Origin: Corynebacterium glyciniphilum AJ 3170
GTDB lineage: Bacteria > Actinomycetota > Actinomycetes > Mycobacteriales > Mycobacteriaceae
Reading direction: 5' to 3'
NCBI RefSeq assembly: GCF_000626675.1
Contig: NZ_CP006842.1
Location: forward strand, 3,286,001-3,350,000
Length of the DNA stretch: 64,000 nucleotides
The notes beneath the pieces are model-generated. The model made no database searches. It saw only the letters and a list, made by a program, of their open reading frames with translations, and was not told where the DNA came from. Positions 52,936 through 61,526 of this stretch are shown here, in pieces. Both the position numbers and the translations under genes were made by a program. Numbering within the stretch: position 1 is the stretch's first letter; each line of letters starts with the position of its first letter.

Positions 52936-54682
52936 GGGCCCCCTCCATGTCGATGACCCTGTCGCAGGCGGCGAGCAGAGTGGCAGACCCGCTGACCACC
53001 ACGGTGGTCCGGCCTTCCCGGACGGCAGCGAGTCGGCTGGCGATGGTGTGTTCAGTGATCGCGTCGACGGCGGTCGTCGGGTCGTGCAGGACGAGGATCG
53101 GTGCATCGACCGCAAGAGCTCGGGCCAGGGCGATGCGCTGACGTTGACCACCGGACAGGCGGGTACCGGATTCACCGACGCGGGTGTCCACTCCAGCGGG
53201 CAGACCGTCCACGATATCGGTACAAGATGCCGCGTACAGGGCACGGTCGCTCATGCCACCGGGTGCCGCCGTCGGGACGATGTTGTCGGCGATGGTGCCG
53301 TCGAAGATGTCGGCGTTGTGTGGCGAGGCAAGGACATACCTGCGGTAGGTGTCGACGGGGAGCGTCTCCGCCGGGACGGTGCGCGCACCGGAGATCAGGG
53401 TCACTCCGCGCGCCCCACTGGCCAGGGTGTCCACCAGATCGCGTGCATCGGCACCACCCGCACGGATACCGAGTAGCTCACCCGGAGCGGCACGGAAACC
53501 TTGGCTCTGAAGGCCCAGTGGTTTTTCGCTCAACCGTTTCACTTTCTCGTCGAGAGCACTCCCCGTATCGCGCCGGTCGTCAGCGTAGGGAGTCTTGAGC
53601 AGGTCAAGCACGCGCCCGGCGGAGGCGACGCCGGATGCCCAGATTGACCCGACGGAACGTGGCAGATTGGTCAGCGGGTTCATCATGAACTGTGTGACAC
53701 CAATGACGGCGATGAGGTCGCCGATGCTCAGCGCGCCCTGGATGGCCATGGCGGTCGCTGCAACGGTGAGACCAGCGATGAATACGCCGGAAACCACGTT
53801 CATGGAGCCGAAGTAGAGGCCGCGCGAATTCTGTACGGTCAGCGCCCCCTCCAGTGCATCCTGACTGACGCGGGTGTAGCGGTCGGTGGAGATCTCTTCG
53901 GCCCGGAGCCCTTTGATGGTGCGGTAGCCGGTGATCAGGTCGGATGCCTGTCCGGTGGCCGCTGCAACGCGGGCCTGTTGTTCCTTGCTGCGGCGCTGCA
54001 TCGGACGGCCTGCCAGTGTCATCACCCACAGCATCAGGGGAGCGCCCACTAAGACGGCCGAGCCCAGGGGCCAGGCGATGGTGAGCAGGATGACGCCACC
54101 GGCGACGATGGCGACGAGCTCGCCGACAGGGTACACACCGAGCTGCATCGTGAACGCCACGCGGAAGACGTCCCCGGTGGCGATGGAGAGGTCCGCGCCA
54201 CCGAGCTGCCGGCCCTTCATTCCTGCGGGATGCAGCAGGCGGTCGGTGACGGTCATCCGCAGCCGGTGCTGGACCGCCTGCATACCGTACTGGCCGCAGC
54301 GTGAACCGAACCGGGTAGCCAGGGAACTCACCAGCACAGCACTGATGACGATGAAACACCACAGGATCAGTTCGCGCGTGTCCTGGGTGGCTATGGCCCG
54401 GTCCACGGTGGTCCCTGCGGCGACGGGAAGCAGCGCACCGGCAACCTGACTGATTCCCAGGAGAACAGCCGCCGGAAGGGTGAATTTCTTCGCCCCGAGG
54501 ATGATTCGCCAGGTGAAGCGGGTCGGCGTGGTGGTCTGATCGTAGGGGACAACAGCATGCGCCGGTGGAGTGTTCGAGGCCTGGAAGAGCAGTGGCCACC
54601 GGATACCGAAGAGATGGCTGCGGAGAGCTTCACCGTCAGTGGCGGGCGCAGTCCCCGGAGCGGCACGTTTAGGCGGTGGCAT
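52928..54682 (-). CDS. ABC half-transporter (exporter fold), subunit with degenerate Walker A and B
   Basis: 584 residues from ATG 54682 with AAAGGA upstream. The first 50 residues are a hydrophilic extension; six membrane helices follow. In the nucleotide-binding domain Walker A reads GIRAGGADARDL with no lysine; Walker B is ILVLHDPT, where the Asp-Glu pair has become His-Asp; the switch histidine is lost (VVVSGSATLL). Only LSGGQRQR (bases 53138-53161) is perfect. It can therefore supply a signature motif to its partner but cannot hydrolyse ATP itself. More degenerate than the equivalent subunit at 4203-5852. Confidence 0.88.
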   Translation of the reverse strand: MPPPKRAAPGTAPATDGEALRSHLFGIRWPLLFQASNTPPAHAVVPYDQTTTPTRFTWRIILGAKKFTLPAAVLLGISQVAGALLPVAAGTTVDRAIATQDTRELILWCFIVISAVLVSSLATRFGSRCGQYGMQAVQHRLRMTVTDRLLHPAGMKGRQLGGADLSIATGDVFRVAFTMQLGVYPVGELVAIVAGGVILLTIAWPLGSAVLVGAPLMLWVMTLAGRPMQRRSKEQQARVAAATGQASDLITGYRTIKGLRAEEISTDRYTRVSQDALEGALTVQNSRGLYFGSMNVVSGVFIAGLTVAATAMAIQGALSIGDLIAVIGVTQFMMNPLTNLPRSVGSIWASGVASAGRVLDLLKTPYADDRRDTGSALDEKVKRLSEKPLGLQSQGFRAAPGELLGIRAGGADARDLVDTLASGARGVTLISGARTVPAETLPVDTYRRYVLASPHNADIFDGTIADNIVPTAAPGGMSDRALYAASCTDIVDGLPAGVDTRVGESGTRLSGGQRQRIALARALAVDAPILVLHDPTTAVDAITEHTIASRLAAVREGRTTVVVSGSATLLAACDRVIDMEGAHG

Positions 54683-54727
54683 GCATGGTCCTTTCAGGTC
54701 AACATGTCCAGTATGCCCGAAGCGACG

Positions 54728-54746
54728 GACGCCTCAACGAGGCGTC
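54728..54746 (-). terminator. Small hairpin between the SIP-fusion gene and the ABC genes
   Basis: GACGCCTC-AAC-GAGGCGTC, perfect 8-bp stem with a 3-base loop, in the 129-base gap between two leftward genes. No T-tract. It may reduce read-through so that the transporter genes are made at a different level, or stabilise a processed transcript. Confidence 0.4.
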
Positions 54747-54811
54747 GCCACCATCACCCCACCGGCACCACTACGCCGTTGCAGGTGGTACTCCTCTAAA
54801 GCTCCATGTTG

Positions 54812-56692
54812 CTACCGCCCTGTGGCAGTCAACGTGTAGATGGTCCGGTCCCAGCCGAACTTCTCTTTCCCCGAGGCCGTGACCCCCGCATCCTCGAAGA
54901 CCGCCGCCAACTCCTCATCGGTACGGTAACCCGAGCCCCAGACAGCGAGAGACAACACATCGTTCTCCGCGGCATGTTCATCGATGCGTCCGGTCACGTC
55001 GAACGTGTCCTCCACCGCAAGAACCTTTCCCGTCCGGTCCGCCAGGTGCGCAAGCAGGTGGGAGGCATCGACATCCGGCAATGTTCCCAGTAGATGTATC
55101 AGCAGAACAGCATCTGGCCGACTCCCCGGTGTCTCTCCCGCCAATTCACCGAACAATGATCCGGCCACCACCGAGATCCGCTCACGCTGTTCTGCGGTCA
55201 CACCACCCATGTCTGCCAGCGCCTTGGTAAGGAAATCTGCCTGCGAGGGTATCGCCACAATACTGATGCGCATACCCGCGTGCTCCTCAACCAGGGCCGC
55301 CGCCAGATTTGCTGCGCCGTTGCCGTGGAGCACCACGTGATCCAGATCTTTCACTGCCTCAGTTTCTGCCAGAGGACCCGCCTGGTAGCGGGCGAAATCC
55401 TCCATGCCTTCCTGCAGCTTGTCTTCATACCACTGTTCGGAACGGAGTCCACCGTAAGTCTGCCCGGTCACGGACCTGTACACGGCCTCACCGGTCACCA
55501 CCGCCTCGGTGAGACCCCGCCAGCCGAGTTCCAGACGGGCGTGCGCACCGTCGTGGTGGAGAACGGCGAGGACGTCGTCGACGGTCAGGAACTCTCCCGT
55601 CTCTGACAACGCAAAGTGCCCGGGTGAGGTCTCCAGCAGAATGTCCAGGGCGGCAAGATAACGCAGCAGTTTTCCTAGTGCCCGAGGGTTCGCCCCGGTC
55701 GTCTCAGCCAGGGCACCGACACTGGTGGTCCCGTGGAAAATGAGGTTCCCCAGGTCCAGGTCGGCGGCGGTACGGAGTGCGTAGGCAGGGCCGATTTCCG
55801 CCAGCTCGTGAAACGTCTCCCACGCTTCGGGGTTCGCTTCCGGATCAGGAATCGCCGGGTCGTCGTCGAGCGTCACGACCTCGCCCTGGCGCCAGTACCC
55901 GGTGAAGTCGATGTCCTTCTTGTCCATACCCCGCTCTGCGATGAGATGACGACGGATGTGCTTGACCGGACCGGATTCTCCGCCGATCCAGGCGAAAGCA
56001 TGCCCCTCCCACCAGTCCATGTTCTCCACGGCGTCAGTCAGCAACGTCGTCGTTCCTGCGGGTTGCCCGCCTCGAGGCAACCAGGTGACGTGTACACCCG
56101 GGAGCTGGCGCAGCGGAGCACGGTGGGAGGGTACAGCAATCTCAATGAACACCTGCGCCCGGGCGTCCTCCGGAAGACTTTCGAGCAGTCGGGCGATCGC
56201 GGGGATTGCGGTGTCTTCCCCGACCACGAGGAGCCAGTCGGCGTCGGGCAGCGCCGAGCTGGTCGGTGGGCCGGCAAAGTGCATGGTGTCACCGGGCGCG
56301 CAACGGTACGCCCAGTTGGTGGCGACGCCGACACCGTGCTTGACGAAATCCACGGTGAGTTCCGTTTGGCCCGTAGTCGAATTATCGAAAGCCCGTACGG
56401 TGTAGTCCTTGCCAATCGGACGCGGGTCCTTCGGTATCTCGATCGTCCCGTGCTTCTGAACCGGCAGCACAGGTTCATTCTCGCCAGGGTAGGGGAAGAA
56501 GAGTTTGATGCTGTCATCGAATCCGGTGCTGGTGAACGCCGGCAGTTCCATACCGTCACGGGTGAAGGCTCCGAGCTCGTCGCCGGTGAAAACAATGCGG
56601 CGCAATGCAGGTGTGATGTCCTCGATGCGCGAGACGTTCACCCTGCGCAGCGTGATGGGGTTGGTGGTGATGTCACGGTTGACGATCGGCAC
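54812..56692 (-). CDS. Siderophore-interacting reductase fused to an O-methyltransferase-like domain
   Basis: 626 residues, twice the usual SIP length. Residues 1-285 form a complete SIP: GKDYTVRAFDNSTTG (flavin block), FVKHGVGVATNWAY, WLLVVGEDTAIPAIARLL and the C-terminal WIGGESGPVKHIRRHL with FTGYWRQGE. Residues 300-385 resemble the winged-helix dimerisation domain of COMT-type O-methyltransferases (TTSVGALAETTGANPRALGK). Residues 430-626 resemble the SAM domain, but motif I reads VVLHGNGAANLAAA and the ribose-binding Asp is replaced (ISIVAIPSQ), so SAM binding is doubtful. No frameshift joins the two parts. Reduction of a ferric siderophore is the clear role; the second half may bind the ligand, or modify it. 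Confidence 0.85.
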   Translation of the reverse strand: MPIVNRDITTNPITLRRVNVSRIEDITPALRRIVFTGDELGAFTRDGMELPAFTSTGFDDSIKLFFPYPGENEPVLPVQKHGTIEIPKDPRPIGKDYTVRAFDNSTTGQTELTVDFVKHGVGVATNWAYRCAPGDTMHFAGPPTSSALPDADWLLVVGEDTAIPAIARLLESLPEDARAQVFIEIAVPSHRAPLRQLPGVHVTWLPRGGQPAGTTTLLTDAVENMDWWEGHAFAWIGGESGPVKHIRRHLIAERGMDKKDIDFTGYWRQGEVVTLDDDPAIPDPEANPEAWETFHELAEIGPAYALRTAADLDLGNLIFHGTTSVGALAETTGANPRALGKLLRYLAALDILLETSPGHFALSETGEFLTVDDVLAVLHHDGAHARLELGWRGLTEAVVTGEAVYRSVTGQTYGGLRSEQWYEDKLQEGMEDFARYQAGPLAETEAVKDLDHVVLHGNGAANLAAALVEEHAGMRISIVAIPSQADFLTKALADMGGVTAEQRERISVVAGSLFGELAGETPGSRPDAVLLIHLLGTLPDVDASHLLAHLADRTGKVLAVEDTFDVTGRIDEHAAENDVLSLAVWGSGYRTDEELAAVFEDAGVTASGKEKFGWDRTIYTLTATGR

Positions 56693-56789
56693 GGTGCTCC
56701 TCAGGGACCAGCATTGCGTAAAAGAAACAATTCACTGGCGGATGTTACGAGGCAACAGCGCTACCCGGTGAACCGGAAGCGCCAGGTAC

Positions 56790-58355
56790 TTAACGTGGCG
56801 GACGCCTCACGAATTCACGGGGGCTCATCCCCACCTCCTCCCGAAAGTCCCTGCTAAAAGCGCTGAGGTGCGTGTACCCCACCCGGCGTGCCGTCGCCGA
56901 CGGAGCCACCCCCTGGTCAAGCAGCTCCATGGCGCGACGGACCCGCGCGATTCTCCGCCACCGCCCGTACCCCCGTCCGGTCTCTTCCCGGAACCACCGG
57001 TTCACGGTTCTCGAGCTGACCCCGACGTCCTCGGCCCATTGTGGTGTCGTCGTCCTGCCGGCGAGATCGTCCAACGTCTTTTGTGCGATGAGCCGCGCAG
57101 CCGGCGTAACGGGCATCATGAGAGCGGCGTCCTCGATGTCACGCCGCCGCTGCACCAGCCCACCGAACACCTCGAGCACCTCCGTCGGGTCATACCCCTC
57201 AGGACGTAGCAGCGTGACGCTCGAGACAACATTGTGGAGCATGAACGCCTGCCACGTCGACGGCACTCGGGTCACGACGACGTCGTCCCCACGCACATCA
57301 AGCAGGTCTGCGGGAAACGCCATAGGAAGAGCAACCGCGCCGTCGTCCACCATCACCTCGTGGGAGTGGCCGGCCGGCATCCACACCGCGTCCCCGTCCG
57401 AGAGTTCGATATGCCGGTCGTCGACACTCACCCTCGCGGTCCCGCGGTACATCCATAACACCACATGGGTGTCCCGGTAGGTACGGCGTGCAGCCACAGA
57501 AGCAGGGATCGGTGGCGCCGTCCTTGCGGTCGAGGTACCGCCTGTGAGTGCATCTGCGAAGCGAGTCGTCCGTCGCTCCTCTGAAGCTCTCTCCCCATCT
57601 CCTACGGCGTTGTGCCCCTGAGCCCAACAGGCTGGCGTCTGCCCGAATCGGTCAGAAAAAGCACGGATGAACCCGTGGGAACTCGCGAATCCGACACGGT
57701 CAGCGGCCCAGGACACCGGATAGCCTGCGAGCAGATACTCGCGGGCGGCGTGCAGTCTCATCGCAGTGCGCCATGCACCAGGTGTCATTCCCGTTTCCTT
57801 GAGGAAGGCCCGTCGCAGACTCTGGACACTGATACCCACCGCCGACGCGAGATCACGCAGAAGCCTCGGGTCCGCCGGGAAACGCCACAGGTGCCGGGCA
57901 ATGCCTCCAGCAAGGGAGCTCGTCGGACACACAGGTGCTTCAGGCTGGTCGTCTCGCCGGTCCAGCTCCGCAAGTAACTCATCGCCGGTGTATCCGGGCG
58001 ATCGCATCGGTGATACCCAGGCGGCGAAATGGTGCAGAATCCAGGCATTCCAGGACGCGTCAACAGCAATGACAACCGGTGCCGAGAGATCCGTGACCGC
58101 CCACTCAGGAATAAGCACCGGAATAACGAGGCTGCCGACGTGCACGGTGATCTCGTAGGGGACGCCAGCCGGCACGACGAGACACTCGCCGGATCCGAAC
58201 TCGACCACACCGCCCGGGCTGCGCACCGTCGCGGTCCCCGTGTACACCCAGAGCGCGCAGTGTTGGGTCGCATGGGTCCTCTCCGCTTCATGCGCGCCAG
58301 GGAACCCCGGGGCGGACTTTTCGTCAAGCATCTGTACGTTCTCGTCCACCAACAT
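56790..58355 (-). CDS. Double AraC-type regulator (two cupin + HTH units in one chain)
   Basis: 521 residues from ATG 58355; ATG 58370 is also in frame but lies inside the iron box, and neither has a ribosome site. Unit 1: cupin about 30-85 (CALWVYTGTATV, ECLVVPAGVPYEITV), AraC HTH about 160-245 (LLRDLASAVGISVQSLRRAF, AADRVGFASSHGFIRAFSDR). Unit 2: cupin about 296-351 (VVLWMYRGTARV, DAVWMPAGHSHEVMV), HTH about 437-520 (WAEDVGVSSRTVNRWF, TARRVGYTHLSAFSRDFREE). The units align along their whole length, including ASWNAWILHHF and STWQAFMLHNV, showing an internal duplication. It probably senses a siderophore and activates the transport genes behind it and the lipoprotein in front. Confidence 0.85.
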   Translation of the reverse strand: MLVDENVQMLDEKSAPGFPGAHEAERTHATQHCALWVYTGTATVRSPGGVVEFGSGECLVVPAGVPYEITVHVGSLVIPVLIPEWAVTDLSAPVVIAVDASWNAWILHHFAAWVSPMRSPGYTGDELLAELDRRDDQPEAPVCPTSSLAGGIARHLWRFPADPRLLRDLASAVGISVQSLRRAFLKETGMTPGAWRTAMRLHAAREYLLAGYPVSWAADRVGFASSHGFIRAFSDRFGQTPACWAQGHNAVGDGERASEERRTTRFADALTGGTSTARTAPPIPASVAARRTYRDTHVVLWMYRGTARVSVDDRHIELSDGDAVWMPAGHSHEVMVDDGAVALPMAFPADLLDVRGDDVVVTRVPSTWQAFMLHNVVSSVTLLRPEGYDPTEVLEVFGGLVQRRRDIEDAALMMPVTPAARLIAQKTLDDLAGRTTTPQWAEDVGVSSRTVNRWFREETGRGYGRWRRIARVRRAMELLDQGVAPSATARRVGYTHLSAFSRDFREEVGMSPREFVRRPPR

Positions 58356-58358
58356 GCA

Positions 58359-58377
58359 TAAGGGAAGCATATCCTTA
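58359..58377. promoter_or_regulatory. Strong DtxR-type iron box between regulator and lipoprotein genes
   Basis: TAAGGGAAGCATATCCTTA matches TWAGGTWAGSCTWACCTWA at 16 of 19 by my count and is near-palindromic. It lies 3 bases before the chosen regulator start and 44 bases before the lipoprotein GTG, so DtxR with iron could shut both directions. Confidence 0.75.
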
Positions 58378-58420
58378 CCACGCCACTCTCCTGACACCCG
58401 CACATCCGAAGGACCACACC

Positions 58421-59404
58421 GTGACCGCACGAACCATCCGCAAGACATCACGCTTAGTCGCTGCCATCGTCGGGATTTCACTCACGATGACGCTCGTCGC
58501 CTGCGGCAGTGACGCTGACGATGATGACCGCGTCGCCGCGACGCACGCAAACAGCGACTACTACCCACACACGCAAACCACGGCCTTCGGGGACGCCACC
58601 ATCGAGGCGCAACCCAAACGTGTGCTCGCACTCACCCCGACCGCCGCCGACGAACTCCTCGCACTTGGCATCACCCCCATCGCCGTCGGTACGGATCCCG
58701 ACCAACTGGACGTCACCGCACCCTGGATCGCCGATGACATCCGCGACCTCTCCGACGCAGACCTGGTCGCTAACGCCAGAGACGTCAATGCGGAAAATGT
58801 GGCGAACACTGAGCCAGACCTGATCATCGGGGCTCCCTGGCAGTTCAGTGACGCATCCGTCTGGGAAAGGATCAACTCCATCGCGCCGACAATCATCCCG
58901 GCGACCGCTGATGCTGCCAACGTCGGCTGGGAAGCTTCGCTACGCACCACGGCCGAGGCGGTTGGTATGGAAGACAAGGCCGATGACATCATCACGGAGG
59001 TCAAGACCGAGTACAAAGGCGCCGCGGGAGACGTGCCCGCGGGGAAGACCTATAACTTCACCGGCTACAGCGAAAGCATGGATTTCTTCTCCGGGAATGG
59101 CTCGGTCTTCCAGCTCTTCGGGTTATCTCCGTCCGACAGCCAGGACGACTCCCAAACCCGGTCCGCCTTGTCGGTGGAGAACACCGACCAGCTCACCGGC
59201 GACCTGCTCGCGATATGGCCTCAGACCGACACTGACCGCAGAGCACTCGACGACAACCAGGCATTCCAACAGCTACCCGCAGTTGAAAACGACGCCGTGT
59301 ACTACGCCGATACACAGGATGCGAACGCCATCAACGCTGCCGGACCACATTCGCTGCGGTGGTTCCTGGACCGGATCACCCCGACGGTGAAGAAACTCGG
59401 CTAG
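58421..59404 (+). CDS. Iron-siderophore substrate-binding lipoprotein
   Basis: 327 residues from GTG 58421 with GAAGGA upstream. Signal peptide with lipobox LVAC near residue 27 and an acidic linker (GSDADDDD). FecB-type features: IEAQPKRVLALTPTAADELL, ANTEPDLIIGAPWQF, and INSIAPTIIPATADAANVG. It is divergent from the double AraC regulator across a strong iron box and is the obvious receptor for the transporter encoded on the other strand. Fifth of the five iron lipoproteins in the window. Third positions are slightly less GC-rich than in the neighbours. Confidence 0.92.
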   Translation: MTARTIRKTSRLVAAIVGISLTMTLVACGSDADDDDRVAATHANSDYYPHTQTTAFGDATIEAQPKRVLALTPTAADELLALGITPIAVGTDPDQLDVTAPWIADDIRDLSDADLVANARDVNAENVANTEPDLIIGAPWQFSDASVWERINSIAPTIIPATADAANVGWEASLRTTAEAVGMEDKADDIITEVKTEYKGAAGDVPAGKTYNFTGYSESMDFFSGNGSVFQLFGLSPSDSQDDSQTRSALSVENTDQLTGDLLAIWPQTDTDRRALDDNQAFQQLPAVENDAVYYADTQDANAINAAGPHSLRWFLDRITPTVKKLG

Positions 59405-59429
59405 ACGCCCCAGGCAATCACTGTCTTAT

Positions 59430-60116
59430 TCAGATGCTGTACATCATCGGTGCGGTGTACAGCAGCTGCTTGGCGAGCTCCCGCGCCGTTTCCAGCGGAG
59501 TGACCGTCCGGTTCATCTTCGCCCCGGCGATACCGCCGTCGAGGAAGACCATCAACTGGTCGGCGAGCGTACGGGAGGCGTAACCGAACTTCTCGGTGAG
59601 CAGGTCCGCCATGGTGTCTCGACACCAGCGGCGGTGTTCGAGTGCAGCAGCACGGATACGATGCTCACTGTCGGTGTCCGGCCGCGGGTACTCGCTGGCC
59701 GCGTTCTGGAAGTGGGATCCGCGGTAGTTCTCCCCCGGCTGATCCGCGATACACATGTCGAAGAATGCGAGGATACGGTCCTCGGGCTTCGGACGGTCGT
59801 CACACATCTTCTCCCAGCGTTCACGCCAGTCCTTGTCCAGTTCCTCGAGGTAGGACACCACGAGATTGTCCTTCGAACCGAACAGCGAGTAGAGACTCGC
59901 CTTTGCCACGTCCGCGTCCCGAAGAATCCGGTCGATACCGATGACACGGATACCTTCGGTGGTGAAGAGGTGCGTAGCGCTCCCCAGCAGTCGCTGCCGC
60001 GGCCCCGGACGATTCCGCCGGCGTGACGTTGAAGGGACCTTCGCCGCCTTCGACTTTTTCTCTTTGGACGGGGACGCGTCGCTGCCGTCGGTCGTCGTGG
60101 AACCGGAGCCGGCCAT
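59430..60116 (-). CDS. TetR-family transcriptional regulator
   Basis: 228 residues from ATG 60116 with GGAGGG upstream. A 37-residue Ser/Lys-rich N-terminal extension precedes the helix-turn-helix (IRVIGIDRILRDADVAKASL, YSLFGSKDNLVV). The rest resembles the YcdC/AcrR-like group with a conserved DMCIADQPGENYRGSHFQNA block, in which relatives respond to small toxic compounds. No target gene is evident; it is convergent with the lipoprotein gene. A truncated copy is excluded because the ligand domain is complete. Confidence 0.9.
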   Translation of the reverse strand: MAGSGSTTTDGSDASPSKEKKSKAAKVPSTSRRRNRPGPRQRLLGSATHLFTTEGIRVIGIDRILRDADVAKASLYSLFGSKDNLVVSYLEELDKDWRERWEKMCDDRPKPEDRILAFFDMCIADQPGENYRGSHFQNAASEYPRPDTDSEHRIRAAALEHRRWCRDTMADLLTEKFGYASRTLADQLMVFLDGGIAGAKMNRTVTPLETARELAKQLLYTAPMMYSI

Positions 60117-60245
60117 GTCGTCCCTCCATATGTGCGGGGTAGTTCTGTCGACGGGACATACCCGCCGTTCCTGCCGTATTTTACACACGCCGGTGCCGCC
60201 ACCGACACACTGTCAGCAGCGGCACCGGGTCGTGCCGACGCACGC

Positions 60246-61151
60246 CTACTTAGACGTCGGACGCACGACCATCATCGGGCACGGCGCATACTGCAGGAGA
60301 GCCCGTGACGTGGATCCGAGAAGCATGCCCCGGAACCCGCCCCGACCGTGGGAGCCGAGGACCAGCAACTGGGCGTCGTCAGCATTGTCCTTGAGGACCT
60401 GGATCGGGCGGTCGCGATCAACCACCTCCTCAACCTTGACATCCGGGTACTTCTCCCGCATCGGAGCGATTTCATCCTGGAGGATCTTCCGTTCCTGCGC
60501 GGACATCGAGTCGAGCTGGCTCTGTACCGCTGCCAGGCCGACGAGACTCGTCTGAACCTGGGCGTCCGCCCAGCTGTGGACCGCCCGCAGGGTCGCGCCG
60601 CGGGCGTCTGCTTCGCGGAACGCATACTCCAGAGCCTTGCGCGAGACATCCGAACCATCGACGCCGACGACGACCGGGCCGTACTTGTTGTTTACCGTGA
60701 CATCGTTGTCCTTACGCACAACGACCACGGGGCTCGACGCATGAGAGACGACGGCCGACGAGACTGAGCCCAAGACGAGCCCGGAGAGCCCGCCGAGGCC
60801 GCGGGAGCCCATGACGACGATGTCAGCTTCCTCGGACAGCTGCAGCAGAAGATCGATGGGAGTGGACTCAGCAATGTAGTAGCTGACCTCGATGTTCTCG
60901 TCGAAACTGCGAACCAGCTCGCGCGCTTCGTTGATCTTTGCCATCGCCTCCTCTTCGAGCTGGTCGTAAAGCTCCTGGGGAGGGATCATGCCATCCGCGT
61001 ACATGAACTGGGGCATGGTGTAGGCCGTGACGAGCTTCAACGGCGCGCTTCGCTTGGCTGCTGCGTTGGCTGCCCACGCGACAGCTGCGGCCCCTGCGTC
61101 AGAGCCGTCAACAGCGACGACGATTTCATTGGTGGCCTTGGCGTCCGACAT
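60246..61151 (-). CDS. Universal stress protein, two tandem UspA domains
   Basis: 301 residues from ATG 61151 with AAAGGGG upstream. Domain 1 (about 8-145) ends with the ATP-binding pattern GSRGLGGLSGLVLGSVS and SPVVVVRK; domain 2 (about 160-300) with GSHGRGGFRGMLLGSTS and CPMMVVRP. Both keep the G-x2-G-x9-G-S/T motif, so ATP binding is expected. In mycolate bacteria tandem Usp proteins accumulate in stationary phase or low oxygen. Monocistronic as far as can be seen. Confidence 0.95.
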   Translation of the reverse strand: MSDAKATNEIVVAVDGSDAGAAAVAWAANAAAKRSAPLKLVTAYTMPQFMYADGMIPPQELYDQLEEEAMAKINEARELVRSFDENIEVSYYIAESTPIDLLLQLSEEADIVVMGSRGLGGLSGLVLGSVSSAVVSHASSPVVVVRKDNDVTVNNKYGPVVVGVDGSDVSRKALEYAFREADARGATLRAVHSWADAQVQTSLVGLAAVQSQLDSMSAQERKILQDEIAPMREKYPDVKVEEVVDRDRPIQVLKDNADDAQLLVLGSHGRGGFRGMLLGSTSRALLQYAPCPMMVVRPTSK

Positions 61152-61307
61152 CTCGGAACCCCTTTCAGGTCGGTGACTTCCATCCACTGCCCATTATCCC
61201 CCGGGGGGAGGTTCACCGCAGAAAACCTCCCATTCAGGGGTAGACCACACCACCCCGGGTGGTCCGGGCGGGGGTGGGTATACTTAGTCGGCGCCGTAAG
61301 ATCCCGA

Positions 61308-61430
61308 TCAGGGTTTCGGCGCCCCCGGAGCGTTGCTCGGGAAGAGTAGTTCGTAGACGAACTCCACAGCCCCGAGGACGGCCTGGCCGATGGTTGTCTG
61401 AAGAAAATCGACGATCTGTGAAATATCCAT
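61308..61430 (-). CDS. Possible 40-residue amphipathic membrane-active protein
   Basis: Bases 61430 to 61308 encode 40 residues beginning MDISQIVDFLQTTIGQAVLG and ending in a Pro/Ala-rich tail. The first 30 form an amphipathic or membrane helix with acidic residues on one face. The start and size resemble the small corynebacterial porin polypeptides (PorA/PorH class), though I see no clear sequence match. The codons are less GC-biased at third positions than in neighbours, and there is no good ribosome site, so chance remains possible. It lies alone in the gap between the Usp gene and the pseudouridine synthase gene. Confidence 0.4.
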   Translation of the reverse strand: MDISQIVDFLQTTIGQAVLGAVEFVYELLFPSNAPGAPKP

Positions 61431-61526
61431 GGACAGGAGCTTAGCCTGCGAAATCCACCCCTCCCAATAGTCGACGGGCTCAACCCGTCACGCGTCCGGG
61501 TCGATGCAGAAGCGCCTGCACTGGAG

